From positions 1 to 64,000 of the forward strand of contig JBAOKB010000068.1 in the NCBI GenBank assembly GCA_037044905.1: 64,000 nucleotides of DNA, written 5' to 3'. Source of the DNA: Hortaea werneckii (Eukaryota > Ascomycota > Dothideomycetes > Mycosphaerellales > Teratosphaeriaceae). Both the position numbers and the translations under genes were made by a program. Below are positions 32,879-43,566 of the stretch, piece by piece. The notes beneath the pieces are model-generated. The model did no database searches, was not told where the DNA came from, and saw only the letters and a list, made by a program, of their open reading frames with translations. Position 1 is the stretch's first letter. Every line of letters begins with the position of its first letter.

Positions 32879-33385
32879 GTTGTTTTAGAGAGGATGGCCT
32901 CAGGCCCAGTATTGGCGGCGCAGGGGGAACGGGGTTGTGGGAGATGTCGCTCCGGTGGCTCACGGAGGGTAGCGGGGGTTTATTGGTGAAGCCAGCCCTC
33001 TCCGACTAGCAGCCCAGAGGCCGAAGTAGTGCTGCTCAGGGAAGAGGGACGCCACTGCCCGCGCGAGGTCAAAAGTGGTGGTGAGGCGAGGCGGTGGTGT
33101 TGTATGGAAACCGTGGAAGCCTTGGGTCGTTGTGTAGTAAGGATGGCCTCCTGGCGTGATGGGCAGCTGTACGTGTCGTCGGTCAGCCTAGGCATTGGCG
33201 TGTGGATCTCCAGCTGTCCAAACCAGAAATTCTGTCCACTTCACCTCCTCGTCAGAAAGCTTGGCATTAAAACGCCCGCTACAGACTAATAACTCGCAGG
33301 GCAGGCTGGTATTGCACATTTTCCAGGCTAATTGGCAGCACATTACCTATCCCCTTCACCACCTGCATTACCTGCGACGTCAAAG
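32879..33385. promoter_or_regulatory. Divergent promoter region, beta-COP / Mago nashi
   Basis: These 507 bp lie between two outward-reading housekeeping genes. No specific motif was assigned and no gene was seen. Confidence 0.45.
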
Positions 33386-34094
33386 ATGGCAACCGCAAAT
33401 GAGCCCTTCTACCTCCGCTACTACTCTGGCCATTCGGGACGCTTCGGACACGAGTTCCTAGGTAAGGATACGCCACAGTCTCTTGCTCCCTCCAGCATAT
33501 GTCCTCAGGCTGACATGCGTTCTAGAGTTTGACTTCAGAGTGGTCGACGAAGGTCGATCAGCGGTCGCCCGATATGCCAACAACTCAAACTATCGGAACG
33601 ACTCCCTTATCCGCAAAGAAAGTGCGTTGCTGGCCCGAGGGACTTAGTCCTATCACTACTACTGTTCACGATGACACTGACTGGTCTCTCAGTGTGCGTG
33701 AGCTCTCTGATGATCCAAGAGATCAAACGCATCATTAAAGAAAGCGAAATTATGAAGTAGGCTATTTTTGTCCTGGTTACAGAATTGCATCTGGCTGACA
33801 CCGAACCCAGGGAAGATGATACGAAGTGGCCTCAGAAGAACAAAGACGGGCGACAGGAACTCGAGATCAGGCTAGGGAGCGAGCACATCTCTTTTGAGAC
33901 TGCCAAGATTGGGTCGCTCGTCGATGTGAACGAGAGCGAAGACCCTGAAGGTCTGAGAGTCTTTTACTATTTGGTGCAGGACCTCAAGGCGCTCGTCTTC
34001 AGTCTCATCTCCCTACACTTCAAGGTACGAACTCCGATCATAGAAGAAGCGCGTAGGTGGGTGGCTAACAGCAACGCAGATCAAGCCAATCTAA
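33386..34094 (+). CDS. mago: Mago nashi, exon junction complex subunit
   Basis: Five exons (33386-33461, 33526-33621, 33693-33756, 33811-34024, 34080-34094) give 154 residues; all introns are GT-AG. The protein is highly conserved: FYLRYYSGHSGRFGHEFLEF, RYANNSNYRNDSLIRKE, RQELEIRLGSEHISF, KIGSLVDVNESEDPEGLRVF, and the exact IKPI end. The last coding exon is only 15 bases. Mago binds Y14/RBM8A and locks eIF4A3 on spliced mRNA. Presence of this complex fits an intron-rich filamentous fungus rather than budding yeast, which lacks it. The segment encoded by exon 3 (MCVSSLMIQEIKRIIKES) is the least conserved part. Confidence 0.95.
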
Positions 34095-34578
34095 GCTACG
34101 ACATAGCGACGAGTGGAACGAGAACATGACATATACTACAGACATAGCGCGGCGTATGGCGTCCGAGACTGGCACAATGTAATGGACACCTGAATACCAA
34201 GGTACCTACGAGAAAGAATGCATTCACCAACCAAGTGCCAAGCATCTGGCTGATGCCAGGGGTTCGAGCGGGGCCAGCCGCCTCCGCAAGCCGCGCCACG
34301 CGCATGGTCCGCGATCGCAGCTGCGCTTCTCCGGACGAGCGAACTCTCATGTGTCTGGCCGCACCTATGAGACCGCACGTCATCCATCAGCAGAACAGAA
34401 ACATCCATCAAGTTTAACCCAAACATCTTCTTTCATCTCAATCGCGCGGAGGTATTGTCTACGTGCTTGTTTTCTCTTTCCTGTCTATACCTAAACGTTA
34501 GCAATCTTGTAATGCCTTGCCTCTAATCAACACTGCCCATCGGTATCGCGTGACCAGCGGCTCGGCAAGACATCCAAC
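34095..34578. other. Intergenic region
   Basis: It holds the 3' end of Mago and the promoter of GID4. Open frames on both strands have no domain. Nothing else was seen. Confidence 0.45.
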
Positions 34579-35765
34579 ATGCCTACGCCCTCCGAGCCTA
34601 CATTGCCACCTTCGCCGCCAGTCGAGGCTCCGTCGTCACGTGCGAGCTTTGCATCCTGTCCGCCCGAAGATGATAGAGAACGTGAGCATCATGCGCCGCG
34701 GGAAGAGAGGATAGGCTCGCCTAGGCGTGAGGCGGGGGAAGAGGACGAAGCGCACGAGCATGCCGATACAATACAGCAAGAGCCAACGCCCGAGCCGGAG
34801 CTACAGCAGCGACTTTCGAACGACACGCAAGAGGCACAAGTGCAAGTGAGAATACCGCAAGCCCATGAGAAGGGAGAGCATGTCGAAGACGCCGGTGCAG
34901 AAGAGGGCAGTATAGTCAGCCCGAGCGCGACGCCAGATGCTCTTGCCGGAGGTGAGAATGACGCGGCAACGTTGACGCAGCAGTCGACGCAACATGCAGG
35001 GCGTTCGTCGCCTGCACTGAACGAGCCTCTATATTTGGACCTTCCCTATGAACGAGATAGAGTAAGCAGCAAGCGACAGGTGCCATGGCAATATCTAGAG
35101 CGGCTGCTAATGTGCCGCGCAGTATACGCCGCAAATCACATCTAGTTTCCTTCGGCCTGGCAGCAAATTCAAAGGCACTCAACAATCTGATCGCCAAGTC
35201 TACGACGTACAAGTCGAGATCAAAGATGTAGACATGGCTGAAAGCTTCCTGTGCGGTTATTTGAGAATACAAGGTATGCCTTCCAAGGAAGCCAATACAT
35301 CGACTTCGGCCGCTGACCTAAGGTGACGTTGCAGGCCTCACCGACGACCATCCAACCTTGACAACGTTCTTCGAAGGCGAGATAATCGGGCCTAAGCACC
35401 TCTTCAAGACCACAAATCCCTGCTGGGGTTCCTCCGAGAAAGTCGATCTCCAGCACTGGGCACGCTTCCCAGCCTGGCGACCCCTGGCACGCTCTGCGAC
35501 CCGCAATCCAGGCACTTTCACCCTCAAGAACCATGCGGATCGAGAACATCTGTTCATGCGGTGGAAAGAGTACTTCCTAGTCCCCGACCACCGGGTCAAG
35601 AGTATCTCGGGAGCCAGCTTTGAGGGCTTCTACTACATCTGCTTCAACCAGGTCATGGGGACCGTCTCGGGGATATATTTCCATGCGAAGAGCGAGAAGT
35701 ATCAGCAGTTGGAGCTGAAACATGTTGATGATCGGGGTTGTATGCCCGCGATGGAGTTTCGGTAG
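34579..35765 (+). CDS. GID4: GID4/VID24 substrate receptor of the GID E3 ligase
   Basis: Three exons (34579-35061, 35123-35273, 35335-35765) encode 354 residues. Residues 1-155 are acidic and Pro/Glu/Gln-rich, probably disordered. The Vid24 domain fills the rest: FLRPGSKFKGTQQSDRQVYD, VEIKDVDMAESFLCGYLRI, GLTDDHPTLTTFFEGEIIG, WGSSEKVDLQHWARFPAW, then HLFMRWKEYFLVPDHRV and GFYYICFNQVMGTVSGIYFH. In yeast this receptor recognises N-terminal proline on gluconeogenic enzymes and directs their degradation when glucose returns. All the expected beta-barrel blocks are present. Confidence 0.93.
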
Positions 35766-36545
35766 TTGTGGGTTGTGGGGTTGGATGTAGCTTGGTCTCT
35801 CCTTCCAGGCGTACAGATTGGGGGAGACATCCATTGGGGGTGAGAGCTGTGGATCAGCGCATGCATTTGTGATAGCGTTTTGGCGATAGGCGTTTTGCAA
35901 TGGAGCTTTCTTGTGCGAAAGCTGGATCGGGCGGATCTGGGTTTGGCCGAACACAGCGGCATATGAAGTCTTGGGAGGAGTTTGTACAGAGAATAGGCAC
36001 GTTCGAACAATCATTTCCTCAGCGGCTATATCTAGTCGGATGTGCTAGTGCGGTGGCAGCACAAAGCGATGCTTATATTGCGTAGCTGGGCTTGAGCGGG
36101 GACAGCGGCTTGCGCTTGTGCATTGCGAGATTGATGACTCGTTGTTAATCCACCCAAACACACAGTCCGTCGCATTTCGATTGTTTAGATGGACCAGGAT
36201 GATGAGCGATGTCGATGGCGACGGAGGGTGTTGTCGCGTGCTCATTATTGCAGTCCGTCCTGTCTCAGAAAATTGGGTAGCCCTCAAAGTCAACATGGGC
36301 GGTTGCTATGCTTTGCGAAGGTCCTCATGTATGGTAGTAATACTTCTGTGCGCTGCGTTGCATTTCGTCAATGCGTATTGTATTTTGCTCGTGAGCAACA
36401 CAGACAGATCGGTCTCCCTTGGCAGCGTGAATGCTCCAACTCACGCAAAGGCTCACCATCATTGCTGCGCGGCAGTATCTTCCATTCTCTAAGCCACATT
36501 ACCCCTAGAAATCAAATCGAGTTTGCCAAGTTCTTGATCTTCGAC
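35766..36545. other. Convergent intergenic region
   Basis: These 780 bp lie between the stops of GID4 and the THO3-like gene. Open frames of up to 145 codons show no family features, and I see no gene. Confidence 0.45.
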
Positions 36546-37685
36546 TCATAACACATTACTTCCTATACCAACGACTCTCAGCCCTCCGGGATCGCCTGCA
36601 TACGCAATCCAGTACCTGCTTGGATGCCATGCAACGTGTGTCGGACAATTCGTCGTCTCGATGGTATGCACCACATCTCCGGAATCGACATGGTAAATGT
36701 GCAATCCACTGCTCCCACCTCCACCCTCAGTCTTCCCCATCGTCCCTAAATGGTCACCAGACCCAGCTACCATGTATGCGCCATCAAAGGAGAAGCCAAA
36801 TGACCGGATCGGCATGAGCTGCTGCGAATGGCTAAGGGTGTGTGGTGTTAGCCACGTGCTGGTATCCCACAGGCTGATGGTGCTGTCTGCAGACCCTGCG
36901 GCAACATGAGCTCCGGATGGCGAGTGTTCGACACAGTGTGTCTCCCCTGGGAAAGCTGAGAGGTTGTGTAGATGTGTTAAAGATGGGTAGTCAAGGATTT
37001 GGACCCCAGCGTTGGTTGTGGTCGCAAAGAGTTCGCGGCCAGAATTTGAGAATGCCAGGTTCGTGTATACTGTGTGTGGTGCGTCTGGTGTGCAAGATGT
37101 AGATTCCAAGCTGAATCGAGCTGGCTGTAGTGGGTCAGAGGTAGCGGTTGGGAGACGCCGAACATCGATCCGGTGTACCTCATTGCTGGACTTGACTGTA
37201 ACGAGAATTTGATGTCCTTCAGGGTGCCAGACCAGGACTCCGCTCTGCTTCGAGACCTTGCAGTCACCTACAGGTATGGCTTTATTTGGCGTTCTCACAT
37301 CCCAAAGCCGGACCATGCCATCAGCGCCTAAGCTCGCAAGCACTCCTTCCTCACGAGGCGAGAACGCGACCTTATCTACCCCGTCACCACTGACGCCTGA
37401 CCTTCCCCATTCGCCTCCATCTCTGGGATGAGCATTCCTGATCTCCGTGCTGCTCTTGACATTAGGCCGCCCGGAATTCCAGACACGGATGTTGGAGCTG
37501 GTACATGTCGCAATCGAGGATCCAGTGGGTGACCATGAGATATCTGCAATTTTCTGGACCAGCGGCTGGGAGTATCGGGAAGACGGCGGCGCAGAAGATT
37601 CGGAGAAGAGAGTCGGTTTAAGAGGTTTGAGGAAGCTCGGGAGGTCGGACTTCTTGAGTAACCGTGGGCGGTGTGGGGGCGCCAT
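36546..37685 (-). CDS. tex1: WD40 protein of the THO/TREX complex (THOC3/Tex1 type)
   Basis: This is a single exon of 379 residues made almost entirely of WD40 repeats. Blades end in recognisable IRVWN, VRLWDVR and ISLWDTS motifs. The segments KIADISWSPTGSSIATCT and VDKVAFSPREEGVLASLGADGMVRLWD are typical of the THOC3/Tex1 family. LVWHPEGHQILVTVKSSNEV and the final CPTHVAWHPSRYWIAYAGD support the same family. The THO complex couples transcription with mRNA packaging and export. The final blade carries a Gly-rich insert (TEGGGGSSG). A short basic N-terminus precedes the propeller. Confidence 0.87.
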   Translation of the reverse strand: MAPPHRPRLLKKSDLPSFLKPLKPTLFSESSAPPSSRYSQPLVQKIADISWSPTGSSIATCTSSNIRVWNSGRPNVKSSTEIRNAHPRDGGEWGRSGVSGDGVDKVAFSPREEGVLASLGADGMVRLWDVRTPNKAIPVGDCKVSKQSGVLVWHPEGHQILVTVKSSNEVHRIDVRRLPTATSDPLQPARFSLESTSCTPDAPHTVYTNLAFSNSGRELFATTTNAGVQILDYPSLTHLHNLSAFPGETHCVEHSPSGAHVAAGSADSTISLWDTSTWLTPHTLSHSQQLMPIRSFGFSFDGAYMVAGSGDHLGTMGKTEGGGGSSGLHIYHVDSGDVVHTIETTNCPTHVAWHPSRYWIAYAGDPGGLRVVGIGSNVL

Positions 37686-38481
37686 TATGGTAGGGTCGTC
37701 AAGCCCCGATCTTTATAGATCCCGACCGAAACCTATCTTGCGGAAATCCCCCCCTAGAATACTGGCGACGACGAGACGACTGTAGTGGCCTGCACGTGAT
37801 GCATGGGTTGCACGCATGGTGTGCAGTTCCAATGTCGCGCTAGAGACGCGAAGCTTGGACCCTAGTCCCTGACGTGAATTTCCACACTTCACTTCACTTC
37901 ATCTCGCTCATACCACCACTTTTCTGCACCCAGACTCCGGCGTTCGCACATCGTGGCTCGACCTGATGAAAACTAAGATTCGTGCGCCATTCCGACACGA
38001 GCCCAGTTTGGAGCTCTCCGATGGACTCTCAGGACCGTCATCGACCGCTGCGAGAGGCGTCTTCTCTTGCCAACATGTTTTCTTTGTCTAGAAACCTCAT
38101 ACAGTAGCGCAGCATTTGCTGCTGTCAGTATGAAATGTTCCGTATCTCATCGAGTCCGAAGTCCAGGTAATGGCAGCTGGCTCTCCGTGCGTTCTTTGGT
38201 TGATTGCTGAACAGCAAAGTGGACGAGGTACGTATCATCGAAGGTCTTGAAGGTCCGAGCGCCCACTGGATGTAGCTTTCACTTTCATGTGAAGAATGCG
38301 TAAGTGAAGTATGAGTAGAATGGTGGGGCTAGAGTGGCGCTAGCGGCAACCTGCAGGACAAACAACGCCCTTCGTTTTCACTTCTTTCGACAGACAGCCT
38401 CCTTCTTCAGACCTCCTTCTTCTTTATGACATCCTCACGCTATTGTACAGCTCGATCCAAAGGCTGGCAAACGAGTCGGTG
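37686..38481. promoter_or_regulatory. Divergent intergenic region, THO3-like / 963-residue gene
   Basis: These 796 bp hold both promoters. Pyrimidine-rich leader sequence (CTTCTTTCG, CTCCTTCTTC) lies just before 38482. No other gene was seen. Confidence 0.45.
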
Positions 38482-41373
38482 ATGTCGTCCAGTCAAGGAA
38501 TTCCGAAAGAGGACTACTCGAAACATGTTACCTTCACCGAGAACGATGACGGTGTGACCGAGATGCGAATGTCGCGCCAATTCCAGCGAGAGATGTATGA
38601 AGAAGCGTTAGCTCTTAGCAAAGAACCGCTTCTCAACGGCAGACCGAATCCTTTCTTTCGCTTTGCCGACAAGTTTCCGGACCGCTACAAAAGTACACAA
38701 CGCCCCCTCGCGATGGAAATCAGTCTCGACCCCAACCGCTTGAACCAGATAGACAACTTGCTCTCCGGAGACTTCCTTGGTGCTGGAACTTCCTCGGGCT
38801 GGAAAGAGGACAGAGCCCCAGAAAGGCCACATGCTGATGGCGGGAGCCGAGTTGGCGATGCCGAAGCGGTAGGCGCGAGGAATTTCCCGACACTATTCCT
38901 CCCCAATGCAAAGTGCAACAGGGACTGCATGGAGTGCATACCGCAATTTTGCACAGCACAGGACAAACATTTGGTTCAAAATGTGAGCAACGCTGATGCA
39001 AAGGAGAAAGCTAAGACGCTGGCCATGCAGGCCGAACAAGATCGTCAGTATCTGGGAATCAAGCTAGAGCAGTACGGTGATGCAATCAAAAAGAAGTGGG
39101 AAAAGTCAAGCCGTGGGAAGCGCAGGGACCTCATACTTGCAGCTCAGCCGTCCCTGTACCAGCACAAGTGGCAAGAACTACGCAGCATGTGGGGGTACGA
39201 CAAACAGGTTTCCGGCGGTCAGGAAAAAGACACTCGAGGTAAAAGTAAGCTCCAGGAGCTGGCCGTCTCTGATAAAAGGCTCGAGAATGGAGCCTTGGCC
39301 CCATATCTTAACTTGGAAAGCCTCATGGACGATCGAAATAAGATTCTCAGTCTGCTGCATTACCGATCCGCCTACAAGTTGGAAGATTGGGTGATGTTTG
39401 ATTCTTCTCAGGCCAAGCGTGCCGTCGAAGAAGGTGACCTAAGCCGGGAGTACAACGAAAACTGTGTGATCATGTTTGGCGAGCGATACGGTGACCTGGT
39501 CAAATGGCATCGAGCACAGTGCCACAGATGGAACTGCATCGGATATCCCCGTGCTATACTCGTACTAAAAGCACAGGCGACCTTGCTTGGGTTCTTGCGC
39601 AGATTGACGGACGGCATTGTGCCACCCAGCAGTACTGCTGTAAGAGGCAACGCTGATTGGGCCTTGCTAGCAAGCCGTGGTTTTAAGGCTGCGAATCAAA
39701 CAGAGTATTGGTCAGCCTTAGCCAACCAGCCCTTCTCTGCACCGCCTATTTTGGACCCAGCTGATATTTCGAAGAAAGTTTTGGGGCAGCTGCAGGCTGC
39801 CGAAGATCATCTCCGATTCTTGCAAACTGATCCCGCTTACTTTCGTCATTTCATTGCCATGCATCGCAAAGGCGAGCACTCTACATACATGTCATCAGAC
39901 AAGATTTGGGCGACTGTTGCTCATTCGACGGTTGTCTTGCCGATTGCACACATCACACATCTGCGGCAACTGATAGAAGAGTGCGATCACGTCCAACGAG
40001 TACGAGGCCAATACGATAGCAGCATCGCAATAGGTCAACAATTGCCGGACGCCTACAACAGAGCACTTGGTGCGCTCGAGGTCTTTGTCGTCAATCTTTA
40101 TCAGACAGAACGCCGCCTCTTTGCACAAATGTTCGCCAGAAGTCCAGGCTTTCACCGCAATCACAAGTATTCCAAAACCCCAGGCGGGCGCACAGTCTGT
40201 GAGGTTCGCCTCCCAAAAATGGATGGCAACCTCGATGAGGTCGAAGAGGCCTGTTACAGAGACGATCCATTGTTCTTCGCAGTTTACAAGCTAGGTGGCG
40301 ATGCTGAGAATAACCGCCATCTAAGTGTTTCCTTCCTCATGAGTCTCATCGAGGACTTGTTAGCTCACGGCACTGCCGAGCAAAGAGGCCGGATCAACCA
40401 GGGCCTTTATGACCACATCGGGCGGATGAGTCTCCTAGGCGAGATTCTGGTCAATCTACGCATGACACGTCCTTTAACGGCACCAATGTCGGTACACGAG
40501 GCCACTGAGGATTACAAGCAACGTTCCGTTCGGCGTACATGGATGGACACACCCCCGGTTCTAGACGCAACCGAGATCGAGAAATTCGCCGCTCTACTGG
40601 AAGCATTCTACAAGCACCCGATGCCGGTAGGGAAAAAAGACGCGGAGTGGTTGGCAAAAGCGACTACGAGCCGGCGACATCTATCCGCCTTCTGGGCCTA
40701 TGCTCGCCAAGTTCGACGCAATAAGGTCACTGGGACCGACCTTAGCAAGGATGAAATCGAGGCAGATGTTGCATTACTTGCTGCTGATCAGAGCGAGGAG
40801 TATTTCGAGGAAGTTCAGGCGGAGCAGAAAATGGTCCAGGAGGCGATCACTGCAGCTGCTGCGGCAAAGGCAATGTCCCAGAAAGAGACATCGGTCCAAA
40901 GCACATGGGGCGCCAACAACGAGGACAAGTTCGTGCTGCCTTTGGGTCGTACTAAATCGAAAACGCGACCAGAACACAAGCCAGCCATCGACGACCTTGC
41001 AAGACCAGTCGGTGATGACGCTGAAGACCAGGACGGCAGGATCTGCATCCCGGTCAACTCAGAATCCCTGCGCATCTTCGCCCGCATATTCCCCAACACC
41101 ACAGAGACAGCCTTCAAAGGCGTTGTACAGTGGAAGCAGTTCGTAACTGCCATGACAGACGCAGGATGCTCAGCTACGCATACTGGAGGTTCGGCCGTGA
41201 GCTTCGGGCGCAAAGCGAGGGATGGCGCTGACGGCACTATTGTCTTCCACAAGCCACACCCGGATACAGAGATGGACAATTTGATGCTACGTATGATGGG
41301 CAAGAGGCTCAAGAAGTGGTTTGGCTGGGACGAAGGAACATTTGTGGAGCGAGAGAAGGTGGCAAGCAAGTAG
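38482..41373 (+). CDS. Fungal orphan family protein with a HicA-like C-terminal module
   Basis: This is a single exon of 963 residues starting at the ATG at 38482; the frame extends upstream only through non-ATG codons. No catalytic family is recognised. The middle is helical and matches, by general impression, a large fungal family of unknown function: KKWEKSSRGKRRDLILAAQP, LAPYLNLESLMDD, LLHYRSAYKLEDWVMFD, HRWNCIGYPRAILVLKAQ. A pair of cysteine clusters (CNRDCMECIPQFC) lies near residue 153. The last 90 residues form a small module: VQWKQFVTAMTDAGCSATHT, GGSAVSFG, IVFHKPHPDTEMDNLMLRMM, KRLKKWFGW. Its order of elements recalls the HicA/double-stranded RNA-binding-like fold. That similarity is inference; the function is unknown. 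Confidence 0.87.
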   Translation: MSSSQGIPKEDYSKHVTFTENDDGVTEMRMSRQFQREMYEEALALSKEPLLNGRPNPFFRFADKFPDRYKSTQRPLAMEISLDPNRLNQIDNLLSGDFLGAGTSSGWKEDRAPERPHADGGSRVGDAEAVGARNFPTLFLPNAKCNRDCMECIPQFCTAQDKHLVQNVSNADAKEKAKTLAMQAEQDRQYLGIKLEQYGDAIKKKWEKSSRGKRRDLILAAQPSLYQHKWQELRSMWGYDKQVSGGQEKDTRGKSKLQELAVSDKRLENGALAPYLNLESLMDDRNKILSLLHYRSAYKLEDWVMFDSSQAKRAVEEGDLSREYNENCVIMFGERYGDLVKWHRAQCHRWNCIGYPRAILVLKAQATLLGFLRRLTDGIVPPSSTAVRGNADWALLASRGFKAANQTEYWSALANQPFSAPPILDPADISKKVLGQLQAAEDHLRFLQTDPAYFRHFIAMHRKGEHSTYMSSDKIWATVAHSTVVLPIAHITHLRQLIEECDHVQRVRGQYDSSIAIGQQLPDAYNRALGALEVFVVNLYQTERRLFAQMFARSPGFHRNHKYSKTPGGRTVCEVRLPKMDGNLDEVEEACYRDDPLFFAVYKLGGDAENNRHLSVSFLMSLIEDLLAHGTAEQRGRINQGLYDHIGRMSLLGEILVNLRMTRPLTAPMSVHEATEDYKQRSVRRTWMDTPPVLDATEIEKFAALLEAFYKHPMPVGKKDAEWLAKATTSRRHLSAFWAYARQVRRNKVTGTDLSKDEIEADVALLAADQSEEYFEEVQAEQKMVQEAITAAAAAKAMSQKETSVQSTWGANNEDKFVLPLGRTKSKTRPEHKPAIDDLARPVGDDAEDQDGRICIPVNSESLRIFARIFPNTTETAFKGVVQWKQFVTAMTDAGCSATHTGGSAVSFGRKARDGADGTIVFHKPHPDTEMDNLMLRMMGKRLKKWFGWDEGTFVEREKVASK

Positions 41374-41824
41374 CTTTCATTGATTGAGAATTCAGACGGA
41401 AAGGATATTGAATCAGCGAATAAGAAGCGCTGATGATCGATGATCGATCGTCCCAAGCATCTCGCCTTTTTGGTCAAGTTGAGAAGATGCCGAAGTTCAA
41501 ACCATGATGTATTTTGTAGAAGCCAATTAGTTAAACGCTGTTTCCCACGACAGCTACCATAAGCCTCGATGACCTAGTACGTCGCATGCAGAACTATAAT
41601 ATGAGCAGACACATTCCTGTACATTGGCCCCATTCCGTAGCTGTCTTCCACAGCACGAAAAGCGCTAGAAATGCAGCAATTAATTGAAAAACAAATCGAA
41701 CCCAGGTAGAAGAAAAACGAAGAACTCGCCAACAATCCCAGCTGTCCATTTAGGGTATCATCGTGACAGCAACCAGAACAATAGCAGACCATCCGTAGCG
41801 CGCGTGGGATGGAAGGTCCAGTGC
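41374..41824. other. Convergent intergenic region
   Basis: It lies between the stop of the 963-residue gene and the stop of the Whi2-like gene. It is AT-rich and no gene was seen. Confidence 0.45.
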
Positions 41825-43566
41825 TTAGCGCAGACCAATAACGCTCTGCAGTGATGTAACGTAAGCAAGGGCGACTCTCATCGAAGTCTAGCCTAAGATG
41901 TTCGGCTTTGGCGGTAGACTCACCATCTCTAAAGTCCATACTCTCCTGATCCAGACTTTCAGCTTCCCCTCGACACCTTCGACGTTGTCGAGCTCAATGC
42001 CTTCCCACCAACATCGCCGTGCAGGCTTTCTCCAGAATAGCAAAAGCTTCTGAGCCATGCCGACGGCGTTGCTATTGGCTGCTTCGCCGCGAATGTCGGT
42101 TCGTAGGCGTGCAAGAGCTATGGAGCAGATGACGGCTTTGTTTGGTTCGGCAGCACGGTGGCCCCAGGTATCAGCGTGATCGAAGCCACTTGTCAATGAT
42201 TAGCGCAATTCGCGAATCTCCAGGCCAGAGACTATTTAGCTTACCCAGCGGTCAGCATCTCAATAAGATGCTGCTCGGTCGTGCCCGGCTCTTCGCTTTT
42301 CCTTAGGCCAGAGAAGATGCCATCCTGGTGCAAAAGAGCCTTACCAGCAGCACGTTTGACTTCTATCATCTCCGGCTGCTCGATATCTCGTCTAGGCGGA
42401 ATAGCGTAGAAGTCAAGGTCTTCTCGCAGGACGATGATACCGGCTCTATCCTGAAGCATGTCACGTGCATTCCCAGGCATAGGCTCAATAGGCATAGTCT
42501 GGCTCGGCTGCGACAAATCCTGATCACTTTGTGAATGGGCATCATCACCTTGAGGTATCGTCTGCGCCACGTGCCTAAAGAACTCAAGCATGTACTGCAG
42601 AGAAGTCGGGTCGTACTGCGATTGGAAGATGGTGTCAGATAAATATACATCTTGGTTGTTGAGGACTTTGGTCACTTGCGCAGCGGTGACGGTCGGAAGC
42701 GCCGTCACCTGCGTGACTACACGGGGTTGGCTTACGTCGACTGGGTAAACATCACCGTCGTGGTAGCTGTTCATGTGCCCATCTGGAAGGAGTCCGTTTG
42801 GAAAGAGCGAGAGGAGGACGAATTCGGGGAGAGTAAGTAACTCATCGCGAGAGAGCGTGAAGCGTGTACCGCTGCAAATCAATTAGCATAACGCTCTGAC
42901 GCGTAATACATTACGATCCCTACCGTAATTCAAGTGTAATGTTCTCATCGGCGGCTGAAAAAAAGTCAGTGATTGAATTATTGAACGTGAATTCAGGGCG
43001 ATCTTGCCTCCAAGTGCAGTGTTGATAGGTGCGGGCCCTCCTTGCTGCACCTGCGTAATAACACTCGCCGCTCCGCCTGCTGCAGCCATGATGTACGTGA
43101 AGCCGTCGAGCGGACTGGACCCTTCAGTATACGGAGGGGGTGGCTCGCCGTCGTCTAAATCTTTGCTCGAACGTCCCTCTTTAGTATCGGGTGGGAGTGC
43201 GGCCTTGGTTTCAGCAACAACGGAGCTCTCACTGACCGGCCGCTCCTCCTCCTCGAATGGCGGTGCGGGGGCGGATGGATGGTCCTGTGGCGCAAGAGCT
43301 GGAAGCGCACTTGAGGTTTCGCAGCCAGTGACAAGCGCCTTGTAGGGGTCCGCAGGGGAGGGGGCGGGAAAGTAGCGTGAAGGGAAGTTGTGGGAGGAGA
43401 AGGGCGGCGGCGATTCAGCCGCAGCTGACGACTCGTCTGGACGCTCAGCCTCTGCCTCGCGCTCTAGCCGGAAGTGAGAGTCGACGTCGGTCTTGCCGGG
43501 GACGTTGTCATGCGCGTGGCCGCGGAGGGAGGGGGTGGTGTGGACTGAGGAGCCGTCTGAATCCAC
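41825..43566 (-). CDS. Whi2-like BTB-domain protein
   Basis: Six exons (43008-43566, 42924-42954, 42736-42871, 42615-42245, 42188-41924, 41845-41825) give 460 residues. The N-terminal 180 residues are disordered and Pro/Glu-rich. The BTB fold follows: NITLELR, GTRFTLSRDELLTLPEFVLL, LFPNGLLPDGHMNSYHDGDV, YPVDYDPTSLQYMLEFFRHV. The chain ends WTLEMSVIGLR. It resembles yeast Whi2, which acts with Psr1 phosphatases in the general stress response and in lowering TORC1 activity when amino acids are scarce. Intron 1 (42955-43007) has a GC donor (GAG|GCAAGA). Intron 3 (42616-42735) is 120 bp, open in frame, and could be retained. Exon 2 is only 31 bp and exon 6 only 21 bp. Confidence 0.86.

Noticed and set aside
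34241..34330. GGTTCGAGC near a GC-rich segment, considered as a tRNA arm
   Set aside because: No matching acceptor, D or anticodon arms could be drawn.
38443..38481. Longer N-terminus for the 963-residue protein
   Set aside because: The extension starts with TTG, not ATG; the first ATG in frame is 38482.
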